NCBI GenBank assembly: GCA_037043455.1
Contig: JAWPHD010011247.1
Span: 1 to 64,000 of the forward strand
DNA length: 64,000 nucleotides
Direction of reading: 5' to 3'
From: Cyrtodaria siliqua
Lineage: Eukaryota; Mollusca; Bivalvia; Adapedonta; Hiatellidae
The notes under the pieces are model-generated. The model saw nothing but the letters and a program-made list of their open reading frames with translations, did no database searches and had not been told where the DNA came from. Below are positions 10,754 through 22,539 of the stretch, piece by piece. Position numbers and translations under genes: made by a program. Positions within the stretch are counted from its first letter, which is position 1. Every line of letters begins with the position of its first letter.

Positions 10754-11403
10754 GGGGAGACTCCTTAGTTTCGAATGAATGTCCATGGGGAATTTCTTAT
10801 CAAATAGAAATCTAAGAGATTAAAAGCCATGTACAGGCTAGACAATAAAAAAGAAATCCACAAATGCGGTGTTTTTGACTTAGTATGACATAATAGTTAA
10901 TTTTGATATAAATAAACTTTTTGTCCTATGAACCGTATGTAGCCTGTAAACAGAAAATCGTAACTGGTGGCTATGTTGTAAATGATAGCTTTTTTTAACA
11001 CTTCCTGCAATTCTTGAGTCGACATCAGATTACGGAAAAAAAAGCCGGTTAAGGTATGTAGAAATAGCATTTTTATGACAATTTGGAGTGTTTGTCATCC
11101 AATTATGGATGTGTTATATCTCAAATAAGGGACAGGTATATGCTGTCGTTTGTCTATAAATGTCATGTTTTCACTTTTTTGAGTGCTGAGTGGGTGGGGT
11201 AAAAGAAGTTGTATTTGTAGGTAGAGAAACCGATTTTGATGCTTTCTAGCATGTATTTGCTATGTTTTGAGAGGAAATTTTATAATCTTTCAGGAACAAT
11301 GCATGTTTGTTATTTTTGAAAAATAGAATTCAAGTTATTTAGCGTAATTAGTGTACATGTCTGAAACTAGTCTGAATTTCAAAGAAAACTGTAGATTCCG
11401 ACC
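10754..11403 (+). repeat. Left 650-bp direct repeat of the composite
   Basis: Begins GGGGAGACTCCTTAG and ends GATTCCGACC before TTAA. No coding potential. Its two ends show only weak inverted similarity (GGGGAGACTCC against GGTCGGAATCT), so it may be a TTAA-type MITE. Confidence 0.75.
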
Positions 11404-11739
11404 TTAAGGAAAATATGCATAGTACCGATTATACACAATTTCAGGTTTAGAACACAGGTTGTAGTGCGTTTTGATATTTTCGACACAAAATTGCTCAGAA
11501 ATCATCAAAATAATGCGACATTTTCCATTTTGAGATATCGACACATATTGCCAAGCGAAGTAACACTTGCTGGTAAAAATAGACCATCTGAGTTTTGTCA
11601 TTTTCCAATGACCGAATGTGAATTTGCACACATTTTTCAATTTATTTTTGTAGAAACTATAAATGGAGCCTGTAAATTGTATATAACTGTTCATTTAAGT
11701 AGGCATTAATGTAGGAGAATAGGTTTCCATATAAGATAC

Positions 11740-12510
11740 CTTGAACTATCAGACCCAACAATAAATTGCACTCTGCTATGACCAACTCTGATCAGACATG
11801 CAAAATCAGACTTACTGGAATAACAGTATTAGACACGCATCAGACTTACAATATTTAGACTCTTGAATATCAGCCCTACAATATCTGATGCATATCAGAC
11901 TCATATCAGCCAAACATTTCAGACCCATATCAGACCTACAATATCAGACACAAAAACTATTATTGTGTACATATAGGTCTGCATCTCACTGGTATGCTCT
12001 AGGTCAGACTCTGATACTTTAAGTCTTATAACTATGAGTGATAGAGTAAGTTTTATGTAATTGTAGGTCTGAGATGAGTCTGAAAGTGTAGGTCTGTCTG
12101 ACATGCATCAAATAGTGAAAGTCTGAATGGAGTTTGATATTTTGGATAGATCTGGAATGAGTCTGCCTGACATTCAATGTGCATATTTTGCCTATACAAT
12201 ATCAGACTGATATCAGACCTACAATATGAGACCCATGTCAGACCCACACTATCAGACCCATGTCAGACCTACACTACTAGACACATTCATATCAGACCCT
12301 TGTCAGACACTCATATCAGACCTTTTATATCAGACTCATGTCAGACCTTAAATATTGGGTGTGCCTCCAGCATACAAAATATCGTTGGTCTGATCTGAGT
12401 CGTAACTATTTAAAGTTGTGATATGATAGTGTAAGTAAGTTCTTAGTTAAGGTCTGGTATAATAAGTCTGGTAGTGTAGGTTTGAGCCATGTCTGGTATG
12501 CTACCTACTT
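11740..12510. repeat. Dense TCAGAC / GTCTGA motif array
   Basis: Dozens of TCAGAC(C) hexamers, often within 'atcagacctacaatatcagac', alternate with the reverse GGTCTGA over about 770 bp. Direct orientation dominates at 11750-11950 and 12200-12360, and inverse orientation at 12000-12160 and 12390-12500. Degenerate subterminal motif arrays like this often serve as transposase binding sites; that role is inference here. Confidence 0.7.
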
Positions 12511-12609
12511 TTCAGTTCATACTGCACTAAAACTATCTGGATGTTTTTGTGCATACCATTTCATTTTTTACTTTATTTTTAATTTGCAGTCTGCATAACC
12601 ATAGCTGCA

Positions 12610-12993
12610 GTGACCGTTATGTCTATTATTTTCTCTACAATTTTAACTGAAATGGAAATATTCAATTTCGAGTTTAAATTAAAAAACTTCGTAATCACCG
12701 ATTCATGTCATATTTGGGGTGGCAGCAAAAACAAAGATGGCTATGGTGTTATCCGCGTTGCTTTTCGTGGTCACCGAAAATGGGTAACTGTTCATAGGCT
12801 GATGTTCTACATATCATCAGAATGTGAACTGTTACCCAGCCATCTGCATGTGACACATAGGTGTCACCAAAAACTCTGCATTAATTTTAAGCATTTAAGT
12901 TTGGAAACTTGTTTAGTAAATAATCAGCGGTCAGTTTGTAAAAATGAAGGCATTTGTAATGGTCACCGTGGCTATAGGCCGTGCCTTCTATGA
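12610..12993 (+). CDS. His-Me-finger (I-PpoI-type zinc-loop) endonuclease-like protein
   Basis: A 127-codon frame. From residue about 33 it reads CHIWGGSKNKDGYGVIRV, then WVTVHRLMFY, then HVTHRCHQKLCINFKHLSLE (about residues 79-98), and ends with a C-x-n-C cluster CKNEGICNGHRG. This matches the zinc-binding loop of His-Cys-box homing endonucleases (Pfam zf-His_Me_endon): H-x-C-H-x3-C-x-N-x2-H-L. The conserved His and Asn positions are present, though the usual Asn-Pro is Asn-Phe. An acceptor-like ttttaatttgcag ends near 12590, so an upstream exon is possible. It converges on the transposase relic at 13044. It is probably cargo of the composite, able to nick or cut DNA if folded. The frame has no stop or shift, unlike the transposase. 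Confidence 0.75.
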   Translation: MTVMSIIFSTILTEMEIFNFEFKLKNFVITDSCHIWGGSKNKDGYGVIRVAFRGHRKWVTVHRLMFYISSECELLPSHLHVTHRCHQKLCINFKHLSLETCLVNNQRSVCKNEGICNGHRGYRPCLL

Positions 12994-13043
12994 GAATGGG
13001 TAATTATTATGTTGATATGGTAAAACAAAGGCATGTTTAAATT

Positions 13044-13605
13044 TTACATATTTGGATTTATTCCATAGTTATGTTCATGATTGTTAGATGTTACAGTTTC
13101 ATAAAAATTAGTGTTTAAAAGTTTCCTGTTACTTCGTCGTTTGCGGGATATATAACGGTTGTGCTTGTATTGGACTGTTTCCGACAGCTGTGTGCGATAC
13201 TTACTCAACCGATCGCGTTGAGCCATGTGCATTGTGAAAGGGTCTGCCATCGCATATTTCAATCCAGCCTTTTTAGCTAACAATTGGGCAGACTTGCCTG
13301 TTCCATGTTTTTTGGTGCATACGTAAACACTCGACTGTTTAAATGTTCACACCTGTTTGTTGTGTAGAGTTTGGAAATGCGACCCAACATTTCTCCTGAA
13401 AATACTGTATCAAGTACCCGTTTGATGTTTTTATGGTCTTCCTTTTGCCATATGGCAAAAAGTTGGTGGAATAGCTGGCAAGATGGGCGTAACACACTTG
13501 AATATATTCTGCACTGGGCATGAATGTTGCTAAAGCAGGGCAGTATATTGTTTATTGCTGCCCTGCCCTTTTCGACAAACTGCTTCTCGGATACACTATT
13601 TTTTT
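13044..13605 (-). pseudogene. Mutator-like transposase C-terminal relic
   Basis: On the minus strand an open stretch from about 13605 reads EKGRAAINNILPCF ... FAIWQKEDHKNIKRVLDTVF, YTTNRCEHLNSRVFTYAPKN, then a stop. A second frame continues LAKKAGLKYAMADPFTMHM ... SRKRRSNRKLLNTNFYE to a stop at 13044. The CE-x2-N ... PKN signature, followed by a basic tail after a D-P-F motif, resembles the C-terminus of metazoan Mutator-like transposases (Pfam 'Mutator'). About 30 residues between the two parts are missing, with a frame change. The N-terminal catalytic part is not visible. It is dead, and its family assignment is moderate. Confidence 0.5.
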
Positions 13606-14151
13606 TTATATGCGTCAGTTAAAGCCTTACGCGCGCCCGAACGCATGACGCAAGTTTTTGGGAAAATATGACCTTGTCGACTTTGTCATGTCTGGTATAG
13701 ATTGCCTCAATGTTTGACACAAAATCTGCACTATGTCACATGCTATACTGGCGTTGCTAGGCAAGGGTGAAGTTGTTGCTATGCATCATGACGTTGTTGC
13801 TATGTAGGCTAAGGGAGACTACTCTAGATAAGTTCTGAAGCAGGTTCTTTATATTTTGAGTTCAGGAATAAATGATTTTTCTGTACTCTGAATACTATGT
13901 AGGTAAAGTACTCAAAAGTACATTTACAACACATATACCAACTTAATTTTGATTCTAAGAAGAGGAAAAAAGAACAAAAAATACTGATAAATATGTAACT
14001 TTCCAGGAATTATAGTGCCAAGTTTAAGAAGCTCTGAAATGCCTAAATTCCATCGGATTGGAACAGCTGACGTATCAAAATGCTCGAAATAACTGGAATA
14101 AGTGATTTAAAAGTAACAAATAAAAATTTGAAAAAATATTTTTGCCCTTAA

Positions 14152-14800
14152 GGGGAGACTCCTTAGTTTCGAATGAATGTCCATGGGGAATTTCTTATCA
14201 AATAGAAATCTAAGAGATTAAAAGCCATGTACAGGCTAGACAATAAAAAAGAAATCCACAAATGCGGTGTTTTTGACTTAGTATGACATAATAGTTAATT
14301 TTGATATAAATAAACTTTTTGTCCTATGAACCGTATGTAGCCTGTAAACAGAAAATCGTAACTGGTGGCTATGTTGTAAATTATAGCTTTTTTTAACACT
14401 TCCTGCAATTCTTGAGTCGACATCAGATTACGGAAAAAAAGCCGGTTAAGGTATGTAGAAATAGCATTTTTATGACAATTTGGAGTGTTTGTCATTCAAT
14501 TATGGATGTGTTATATCTCAAATAAGGGACAGGTATATGCTGTCGTTTGTCTATAAATGTCATGTTTTCACTTTTTTGAGTGCTGAGCGGGTGGGGTAAA
14601 AGAAGTTGTATTTGTAGGTAGAGAAACCGATTTTGATGCTTTCTAGCATGTATTTGCTATATTTTGAGAGGAAATTTTATAATCTTTCAGGAACAATGCA
14701 TGTTTGTTATTTTTGAAAAATAGAATTCAAGTTATTTAGCGTAATTAGTGTACATGTCTGAAACTAGTCTGAATTTTAAAGAAAACTGTAGATTCCGACC
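14152..14800 (+). repeat. Right 649-bp direct repeat of the composite
   Basis: Same sequence and orientation as 10754-11403, with only a handful of substitutions and one A-run length difference seen by eye. Flanked by TTAA on both sides. Confidence 0.8.
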
Positions 14801-14804
14801 TTAA

Positions 14805-15224
14805 CCTACTGTTAGCTACCTTTGCTTTATTCATATAAGCTAACGGTTGGTGGTCAGTCTCCAAGACAAATTCCTTACCAAAAACATATCGGTGGAATTT
14901 ACGGACACTACTGCAAGACACTCCCTTCTGATAACAGAGTAGTTACATTCCCGGGGTATTAGTTTCCGACTTGCGTTAGCCACGGGGAGACTACACCCAT
15001 CTTGCTCTTGCAGTAGGACTGCACCCACCCCGATATCGGAGGCATCCGTTCTAAGGACAAACTCCTGGTCAAGTTCAGGTAATTTTAGTATTGGGGTTTT
15101 GACCAGACTCCCCTTTAAAGAGACAAAAGCTCGCTCCTGGCTTTCCCCCAAAGTTATCCTATTGGGTTGACCTTTCTTTGTCAAGTCTGACAAAGGTGCA
15201 GCTATAGCCGAAAAGTTTGGAATA
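14805..15224 (-). pseudogene. RNase H region of element 2
   Basis: Translation gives LSDLTKKGQPN, RAFVSLKGSLVKTPILKLP, FVLRTDASDIGVGAVLLQ (RNase H first Asp) and PRECNYSVIRRECLAVV. The frame then shifts near 14915, after which the family text ETDHQPLAYMNKAK is found in another frame up to the TTAA insertion. An in-frame TAG near 15225 separates it from the RT piece. This domain would degrade the RNA strand of the hybrid. Confidence 0.85.
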
Positions 15225-15226
15225 AA

Positions 15227-15541
15227 CTACCTGTAAAAACCCGCCAACCCTAAAAATGACCTAACTTGTTTCTTTGTCTCGGGTCTTGGTGCTTCCTGAA
15301 TTGCCTTAACCTTGTCGGGGTTGGGTTTCAATTTCTGGTCCCTCCCGACATTATGACCCAGACACTCTATATCTGCGTAACCCATGTGACACTTGCTAGG
15401 TTTTGCAGTCAGTTTAAACCGGCGTAGCCGTTCCAACAGATTACGTAGAGCCTTAATATGGTCTTCAAATGTTGTTGTAAACACCAGTATATCATCTACA
15501 AAACTGTCTGTGTTGGACAAATCCTTCAGGACTTTCCTCAT
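15227..15541 (-). pseudogene. RT palm/thumb segment of element 2
   Basis: Contains the catalytic-type motif SFVDDILVFT, then LTAKPSKCHMGYADIECLGH and KKQVRSFLGLAGFYR, typical of Ty3/Gypsy RT and its connection domain. A one-base difference in a T run near 15548 breaks the frame from the preceding RT part, and a stop follows GLAGFYR. Confidence 0.9.
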
Positions 15542-15545
15542 TAAC

Positions 15546-18500
15546 CTACAAAAATGTTGCTGGGGCGTTTACGAGACCAAAGGGCATGACCTTGAACTTA
15601 AAAAGTCCGTGCGAAGTTTCGAAGGAGGTCATCTCTTTAGCTCGGTCTGAAAGTGGGACTTGCCAATAACCTTTACTGAGGTCTAACTTGGAGTAATACG
15701 AATATCCCGCAAGTTTAGAGAATACCTCCTCAATATTAGGCATTGGCTCTGCATCAAAGATGGTACGTTTATTGAGCTGCCTAAAATCGATGCAGAATCG
15801 AATTGACCCATCTTTCTTCTTAATAAGTACGACTGGGGATGAAAATGGGGCGTTTGAAGGTTCGATGACACCCAATTTCAACATATCTTTCACCTCCTCA
15901 ACAATTGATCGGGAGTGAAATGGAATGGGATACCCCTTAATTCTTATTGGTTCCCCTGATGTGAGTACAATATCATGTTGCACTCCATCTGTCTGCCCCG
16001 GGTTTTCGGACAAGACATCACTGAACTCCGAGAGTAAACTACCCATCTCTCGTTGCTGCTCTACACTACGCATGCCCGATATGTCTACATCGGCTGCTGT
16101 CTCCTTACCTACACTAATGGGAAAATACATGGGACTAGTGTCCTCACTACTGTCTTCCTCACTATCCTCAATAACTGCAACATTAACTACGGTTAACACC
16201 ACTTGTTGCCCATTATCGGTTCTACTGATATACTCTTTCAACATATTCGCATGAAAGGTCTTTAACTTTCCGTTTATCTCGATACGGTAATCCATAGTGT
16301 TCACTATCCCTCTAACGTAAAACGGACCTTTCCATTGTAATAACAACTTGTTATTGTCGGTCGGGAGTAACAGTAACACCTGGTCATCTATCTTAAACTT
16401 CCTAGCTCTAGCTTTCTGGTCATAGTACCGTTTATACTTGGTACTTGCCTTAACTAACTGACTTTGAGCTATCTTACAAGTCTCCTCTAGTTTCTCCTGC
16501 AGATCTAAAACATACTGATATGTAGTCTTAACCTCATCACTATCTACTTCACCTGCCCACATCTCTCTAAGAATCCTCATGGGACCTCTAACTGACCTAC
16601 CGTACAATAACTCAAACGGAGAAAATTCTAAACTCTCTTGTGGAACCTCTCTAAATGCAAACAATAAAGCATTGAGATACTTGTCCCAATCTTTGGGTCT
16701 CTCGGTACACATACGCCGTAACATTTGCTTTAACGTCCCGTTAAATCGTTCGACTAACCCGTTACACATAGGGTGATATGGTGTTGTCATGATTTGACGC
16801 AAAGACAATAACCTGCTTACTTTAGCCATAAGTTCTGACGTAAACTGTGACCCACAATCAGTCAGCATTTCCTCTTGTACACCTAGCCTACTGAACATAT
16901 CAATTAATGCCTCAGCTACTCTCTCAGTTTCAATTGAGGGCAATGCTTCTGCCTCCGGATACCTAGTTGCATAGTCTACCATGGTTAAAATGTACCTATT
17001 TTTCCTAACCGACACTGGAAAAATTGGTCCAACTATGTCTACGGCTACCCGCTTAAATGGTGTATCTATCAGTGGCATCTGACCTAAATGTACTTTGGTC
17101 ACTCGACCTTTTGGTACTGTCCTTTGGCATACATCGCAGGACCTACAATACCTAGTTACATCTCCGCTAACGCCTGGCCAATAAAATTCTGCCAATACTC
17201 TATCTGACGTTTTCTTTACGCCTAAATGACCTCCCATAATCGACTCATGAGCTACCTTAAGCACTGTCGTTCTATACTGGGTAGGTACCACTAATTGGTG
17301 AAACTGTCTACTACCACTATCTTCAAATTCTCTGTACAATAACCTATTCTTATGTACAAACTTACAACTACCGGACCCTTTACACTTCTTCACTACACCA
17401 TCCTTGGCCTTCACTTTACAAGGACCTAATGACTCGTCTTGAGTTTGTGCTTCTATAAACTCCGCTTTAGATATGTCACCTACGGCTGCAGGAACCTTTA
17501 ATTTTCTATAAGCCTGAGCTTGCTTCTGAACCTGCGCTCTAGTCTCTACGGCATTACTTATGCTACTTCTAAAATCGGACATTACCGGAAGTACTGAACC
17601 TTCTATGTTCCCCATCGTTAAATCATACATCGGGTCGTCCATACATAGTGCCTCTGTAGTCCCTTTAAAGAAAGGTGTATCTACATCTATTCTCGCTATT
17701 GGCACGTGCTCTACCGATTTATTTAACAACATACACGGTGACTGTTTACCTACCAACTGGTCATCCGTAACTAAACTACGCCTAACTACCACACCTGTAC
17801 AGCCTGTATCCCTCATTACAATTACGTCCGTGCCATTCACTCTACCATCTGCCGTTGGAAGATTTGCATACGGAAAGAGACATGTTCCGATCTTCGCCAT
17901 TACACCATCCGCTTTAACACAACAGCTACTACTCTCGGTTTTAATAACCGGACTATTACTACCTCTGCCTCTATCTCTACCTCGGTTTTGACCACCTCTA
18001 CCTCTACCGAAATTCCATGGGTTGTTAAAACCTTGGTTCTGACTCCCTACATTGTTGTCCACTCTACTATTTTCACTAAAATTGTCTACGACAGCGGACA
18101 CTTTCACCGCTTTCCTACACTCATGTGAAGCATGATTCCCATTACAGTGACGACAACGAATAAAAGGTCTACCTATGTTACCACTATTGCTACCTCCTCT
18201 AGCACCCATCGAACTACCTCCACCTCTATAGTTTCCACTCTGGCCTTTCTGTTTATGATCGTCCCCTTGCCTATCTCTTAAAGTTCTGTCTTTCGACACT
18301 ACATTATGAGCTCCACCTCTAGCCTCGGCAAACTGATCTGCTTGAGTTGCCATTTCATTTACACTAGTTAGTTTTCTTTCTTTAAGAAATAAGAATAGAT
18401 CTCTACTACAAACATTGAATAGCTGGTCCCGCAACAAGAAATCTATGAGGCCCTGATAAGTCTGTGCTACCTTCCCTAACTCTAACCACCTATCTAAGTA

Positions 18501-18694
18501 ATTTCTAGACCTACTAATAAACTGAATAAATGACTCGCCTTTCTCAGGCAGACAAGCTCTAAACCGCTTTCTAAAACCTTCTTCAGTTAGCTCAAATCTC
18601 TTTAAAAGAGCATCCTTTAACTTGTCATAGTCAAGAGCATCTAAACTAGGTAATCTAGAAAATACATCTAAGGCCTTGCCTCTCAATAACGCAC
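15546..18694 (-). CDS. Gag-protease-integrase-RT fusion frame of Gmr1-like element 2
   Basis: A continuous frame of about 1046 codons, interrupted upstream at 18695 by an insertion. In order it encodes the rest of the SCAN-like capsid, the zinc knuckle CRHCNGNHASHEC, protease MRDTGCTG, integrase (GGHLGVKKTSDR, CRSCDVCQR, VAVDIVGP, LTDCGSQF, NGLVERFNG, WKGPFYVRG), then RT fingers (GVIEPSNAPFSSPVVLIKKK, RFCIDFRQLNKRTI, YYSKLDLSKGYWQVPL, MPFGLVNAPATF). Integrase preceding RT in a Gypsy-type polyprotein is the defining Gmr1-like arrangement. No separate pol frame or frameshift site is seen between gag and pol. Compared with element 1, this copy keeps RT but lost continuity at the 3' side. Confidence 0.92.
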
Positions 18695-19164
18695 TTAAAG
18701 CTACACAATCCCGATAAAAGGCACACTAGAACTGAACAAATGTAACGGTCATTACGCATGTTGTTCTAAGTGATTACTATATACGTGTGGGTTCATATAT
18801 ACAACATGCGCACTACCTAAATTCACTGAATATTAATTAGATAAGGCGGTACTGTATGTGACGCTTCAGGTACTTTGTGAATCGACCACTGGTCTTATAA
18901 CGGGTATAAAAGCGGATTTTAGCAGACGGCATTTTACCACCGAAGTGATGAGACCAATCTTCAATAGAAAGACCTAATAGGAAATACAAGTCATTAGAAA
19001 TTGAAAAGGAAGCTAAAGATGTACTTACTCAAACAACCTTATAAGTCCATATTTATATATCCAAAACAATACCTATAATTAAACGTAGCGGCCTTTTAAC
19101 AAAGACCCTGTCCAACTATCGCGTTGCATCAAAGAAACTATTATATACAAACAATCCTCCATTT

Positions 19165-19192
19165 TTATTTGTGTGTGTGTGTGTGTGTGTAG
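19165..19192. repeat. (GT)n microsatellite
   Basis: About ten GT dinucleotides in a row at 19170-19190. Confidence 0.85.
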
Positions 19193-19409
19193 TGTATATT
19201 GACACAAAACACAAGGGAGACATTGTTTATCGAAATTGGAATATGGTAGAGGCTCGTAACTAATGGTAAAGATGGAGATATAGTATTTGTTATGTGAAGT
19301 TTGCATGCATGGTTTACACATATTAGTAGATTATAAATCAACATAGTTTTAATGAATTCCTCTTAATTTATGCATGAATTTAAATTTTGAAATCGAAAAT
19401 AAAATGGTT

Positions 19410-19625
19410 AGAGAGACACAGAGACAGTGAGAGACATAGAGAGTCAAAAAGAGGGAGAAGGAAAGAGAGAAAAAGAGAGAGAGAGACACACACACACAGA
19501 AAGAGAGATACAGAGAAAGAAAGAAAGCGAGAGGGAGGGAGGGACGGAGGGAAAGGAGTGAGAAAAGGGGAGAGAGAGTGGGAGAAGGAAGGAGTGGGGT
19601 GGAAGGCATTGAGAGAGAGAGAGAG
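19410..19625. repeat. GA-rich (polypurine) low-complexity tract
   Basis: About 215 bp of almost pure purine on the plus strand, dominated by GAGA with AGGGAGGGA and CACACA interruptions. The open frames reading Arg/Glu or Ser/Leu repeats through it are artefacts. It could adopt triplex DNA. Confidence 0.9.
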
Positions 19626-19990
19626 TTTCTATATAGTCTTATAAACATAGGCGTAAGAGCACCCCAATGTTTCGGGGTGGGCCCCAATATTGATGTTTTC
19701 ACGAAACAAAAAAATGCAACATAAATGTATGAATTGGCAATCTGAACATTTAAATGAGGCATATCCCTTATGTTGGTGTCCGGTGGCATTAACCTCCCTC
19801 TCCAACCTAGATTTTTTAAAATTTCCTTCAATGTGTTGCATTTCCCCCAGGGTCCTTATATACTAGTATATAGTTGTTTTTATGTAAAGTATGTACATTC
19901 CCAAAATTCAACAAAGGCAGATACCTCTGTGTGCCCCAGTGTAGCTACGGACCTGGAAAAGAAATATGTTGAAAAGCAATGGTTTATATT

Positions 19991-20490
19991 CACGGTGGAC
20001 AGACGTAACGGACACTGGCTGCTCAAAACAGCGTTACCTTGATCCTGGTTACTCATGTAAAGGACCCTGGCGGGTCGTAAACTGTTAAAAAATATTTAAT
20101 ATTACTTTACAATAAGACACTTTTTAAAAATGATCGCACCCACGGAACACTAGATGCATTTGTGTGTCTGAATTCATGAAGAACGGGTTATAAAAACAGT
20201 GTTTTAGAAGTGAAAGAACGCGTACTGTTTACACACCGACGCGTGAAAGTAGTCTAGTTCTATAAAAAGTGTTTCTTTAAAAAATGGTGACTGCTATTGG
20301 GCATATGCTATGTCTGGACTTATGTATGTTCAGCCATAACATCCATTGGACGTATTTAATACATAATAATATCTACCGATTGCCAGAAGCGTTAAGTTGT
20401 TTGTGCATTGCAAAGTAACGGATCCTGTTTGCTCATGGCACTGGATCCTGTTTGCTTCTGACTCAGGATCCTAGTCGGCAGTTGCAAACA
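19991..20490 (+). repeat. Left subterminal GGATCCTG(G/T)TTGC motif cluster
   Basis: Variants of (taac)GGAYCCTGGTTGC occur at about 20008, 20041, 20061, 20419, 20445 and 20466. Their counterparts at 22550-23040 are in the opposite orientation. They are candidate transposase-binding sites. Confidence 0.55.
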
Positions 20491-21689
20491 TATATCTTAA
20501 AAAAACGACTAGATATGTTCCCCTGTGCGAACTATCTCGGTTTGATATCAGCGGTGGAAGATAAAGCTGCGACATTTTCAATTGGGTGGGGTTTGTGCGG
20601 GGGTCAACTTACGGAAACCCTCCAAACATTGGCGAGGAACTCGTACACTTCAAGTGGGCTGGCTTGGTCTACTTGATAGCATGTTGCATTTGACCCGGAT
20701 GAAGCCTTATCGCCGCAAGTCAATTCCTTCTGTGTATTATTGAGTAAAACATGTTTCTTCTCGTCCGTCCGATTGGTATGTACACCAGTTCTGTGTTTCG
20801 GAGTCTATCCTTGGAACAATTTGCTAACTTGATAAACAGTTAAACAACATTCAGCTAAATGTTATGTGATAACCTTTTCAAATCGTAGGATGACTCCGAT
20901 GAGGGTGCTCCACTTGAAATCCGCTAGTGCTTTAAAAGTGGCAACATTCTCAATAAAAATTTCTCTAGAATTATATGTATAAAATAATGAAAACTTGCGA
21001 ATTCAAAGTTTACCATTGGTAAATGCCTCTTTAAAACTTGTAATTGACATTTTCAGTAAGTATTCGGAGAATATAACAAAAAGCTAAGCTTTTCTATAGG
21101 AGGTGTTCAATGTATTACTTTATACTATTGTATTAATTTGTGAATAAATGTACATTAAGAGTTATTTTAAACAAACTATCTAAATAAAAAAACGTTTTCT
21201 TATTTGTTGCGTACAACAACGGTGGCCTCTCTATACGACATGTCAGCCTACATTATACTAACACTCATGTATATAGTCTACGTCATTAGTTGTTCATATT
21301 GCTGCATTTGTATGTATTACTTGTAATATATTTGATTTTTTATTCATTGATGTATTTTGTTTTTAAGTATCATTTATGATCAAACAATTGTTACCTGTTA
21401 GGGGCTTAACTAGGGCGTTGCTAGTGTGGTCCCGCGGCAAACTTCATGAACTTGTTTTATTCCCAGATACGCTGTGGTTCGTCTATTCTCACTATTTTAT
21501 ATCTTATTTGAGGCTGACATGTTGATGATATAGTCTGAATCCTTATATCCCCTCGCCCCTACTTTTTCGTTGTTTTTTTTTTTTTTTTTTTTTATGTATT
21601 GTGTTTGTTTTTTTAATTTTCGGATTTTTGCAGACAGTGTGTACACAGCTGCGTGCTCTAAGATAATGCCTTTTGAATAAAGCTTTTTT

Positions 21690-21975
21690 TTTAAATATTG
21701 AATGTTTAACGGCTCATCAACACAGTATAGGTTATTAAGAGCCGCCCCAGAGAGAGGGGAAGGATACATAGGAATACGGGAACCGTGCCCTACTCGTATT
21801 ATAGAATTATTTAACGTGCTCGGAGGATAGACCGATACACGATATAGACCGGTTTACGTCCCCATTTGACGGACGAGGATAAGGGAAAGTATCTTGCCTA
21901 AGAATTCACCGACGAAACTCAGTGGCACCACGGAGGATTAAACCCGGGGCCTCCGGTTACACATATAAAAACTGG
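21690..21975 (-). mobile_element. tRNA-derived SINE, copy 1
   Basis: On the minus strand the head reads GGAGGCCCCGGGTTTAATCC, a B-box-like core followed by CTCCGTGGTGCCACTGAG. Next comes the central domain (CAAGATACTTTCCCTTATCC), CCTCCGAGCACGTTAAA, and the tail TGTTGATGAGCCGTTAAACA. It matches the plus-strand copy at 32765-33050 over nearly its full length. A T run at 21574-21593 on the plus strand is close to its tail. Confidence 0.75.
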
Positions 21976-22539
21976 TTGAGGTCATTGTCGTGTAAAACGG
22001 CGACAGAAACCGTCATGCAGCGCGCTGCGGGGAAAGTAAGTTTGGTTAATGTCTATTGCGGGCCCATAGTTTATTTTAAGGTACTGTCGACGGAAGACAG
22101 GTCGTGAAGAGAGAATTATCTCGAGGCGCAAACGTATATACACCAACGTAGGTCCGGAGTACATTTGTTTAGCATTGTACCTTGTTCAACATTGACGCAT
22201 TTAGCCAAACTCACCACCAGATTATATCACTATGACAAGATCCCATCCTCTACTTTCAATATTGGGCTGTTCTTTTTTTATTTTCAATCATGCTGTCGCA
22301 TGAATGATTTTAGTACCGGTGGTCCAAAGTGGTGAGGCACTGTTTCAAGTTCACCTCTGCTGTCGTGGTTACGAATCCAGCTCGTTCCCAGATTTCATGA
22401 GGCATGCAGTACTTGTCCTACTTATGAAAATGTAGATGGTCTGCCTCCCCAACGAAAAAATCGACCATCATATATAACATAAAATGTGCTGAAGATGACT
22501 TAAAACACCATGCAACCAACAGATTTTGTAGAAAACAAT

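Larger units (their letters stand above)
10754..14800. mobile_element. Composite TTAA-target transposon carrying endonuclease and transposase relics
   Basis: A 4047-bp insertion in the RNase H frame of element 2. It is flanked by TTA(A) at 10751-10753 and TTAA at 14801-14804. Removing it restores one TTAA between coding segments, so the duplication is 4 bp, as for piggyBac, Kolobok and Sola3 types. Direct repeats of 650 and 649 bp sit at both ends and are about 99% identical by eye. TTAA also separates each repeat from the 2740-bp interior (11404-11407 and 14148-14151). Repeat ends are GGGGAGACTCC and GGTCGGAATCT, not TG...CA, which argues against LTRs. The interior carries a His-Me-finger-like gene, a Mutator-like transposase relic and a TCAGAC array. 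Confidence 0.7.

Noticed and set aside
10754..14800. LTR retrotransposon with 650-bp LTRs
   Set aside because: Ends are not TG...CA, no primer site or polypurine tract adjoins the repeats, there is no gag or pol inside, and the target is TTAA.
4381..18694. Copia-type classification because integrase precedes RT
   Set aside because: Integrase and RT motifs, the H2C2 region and the SCAN-like Gag are Ty3/Gypsy-type. The order is that of Gmr1-like elements.
19387..19831. Arg/Glu-rich or Ser/Leu-rich proteins across the GA tract
   Set aside because: Low-complexity purine DNA gives such frames on both strands.
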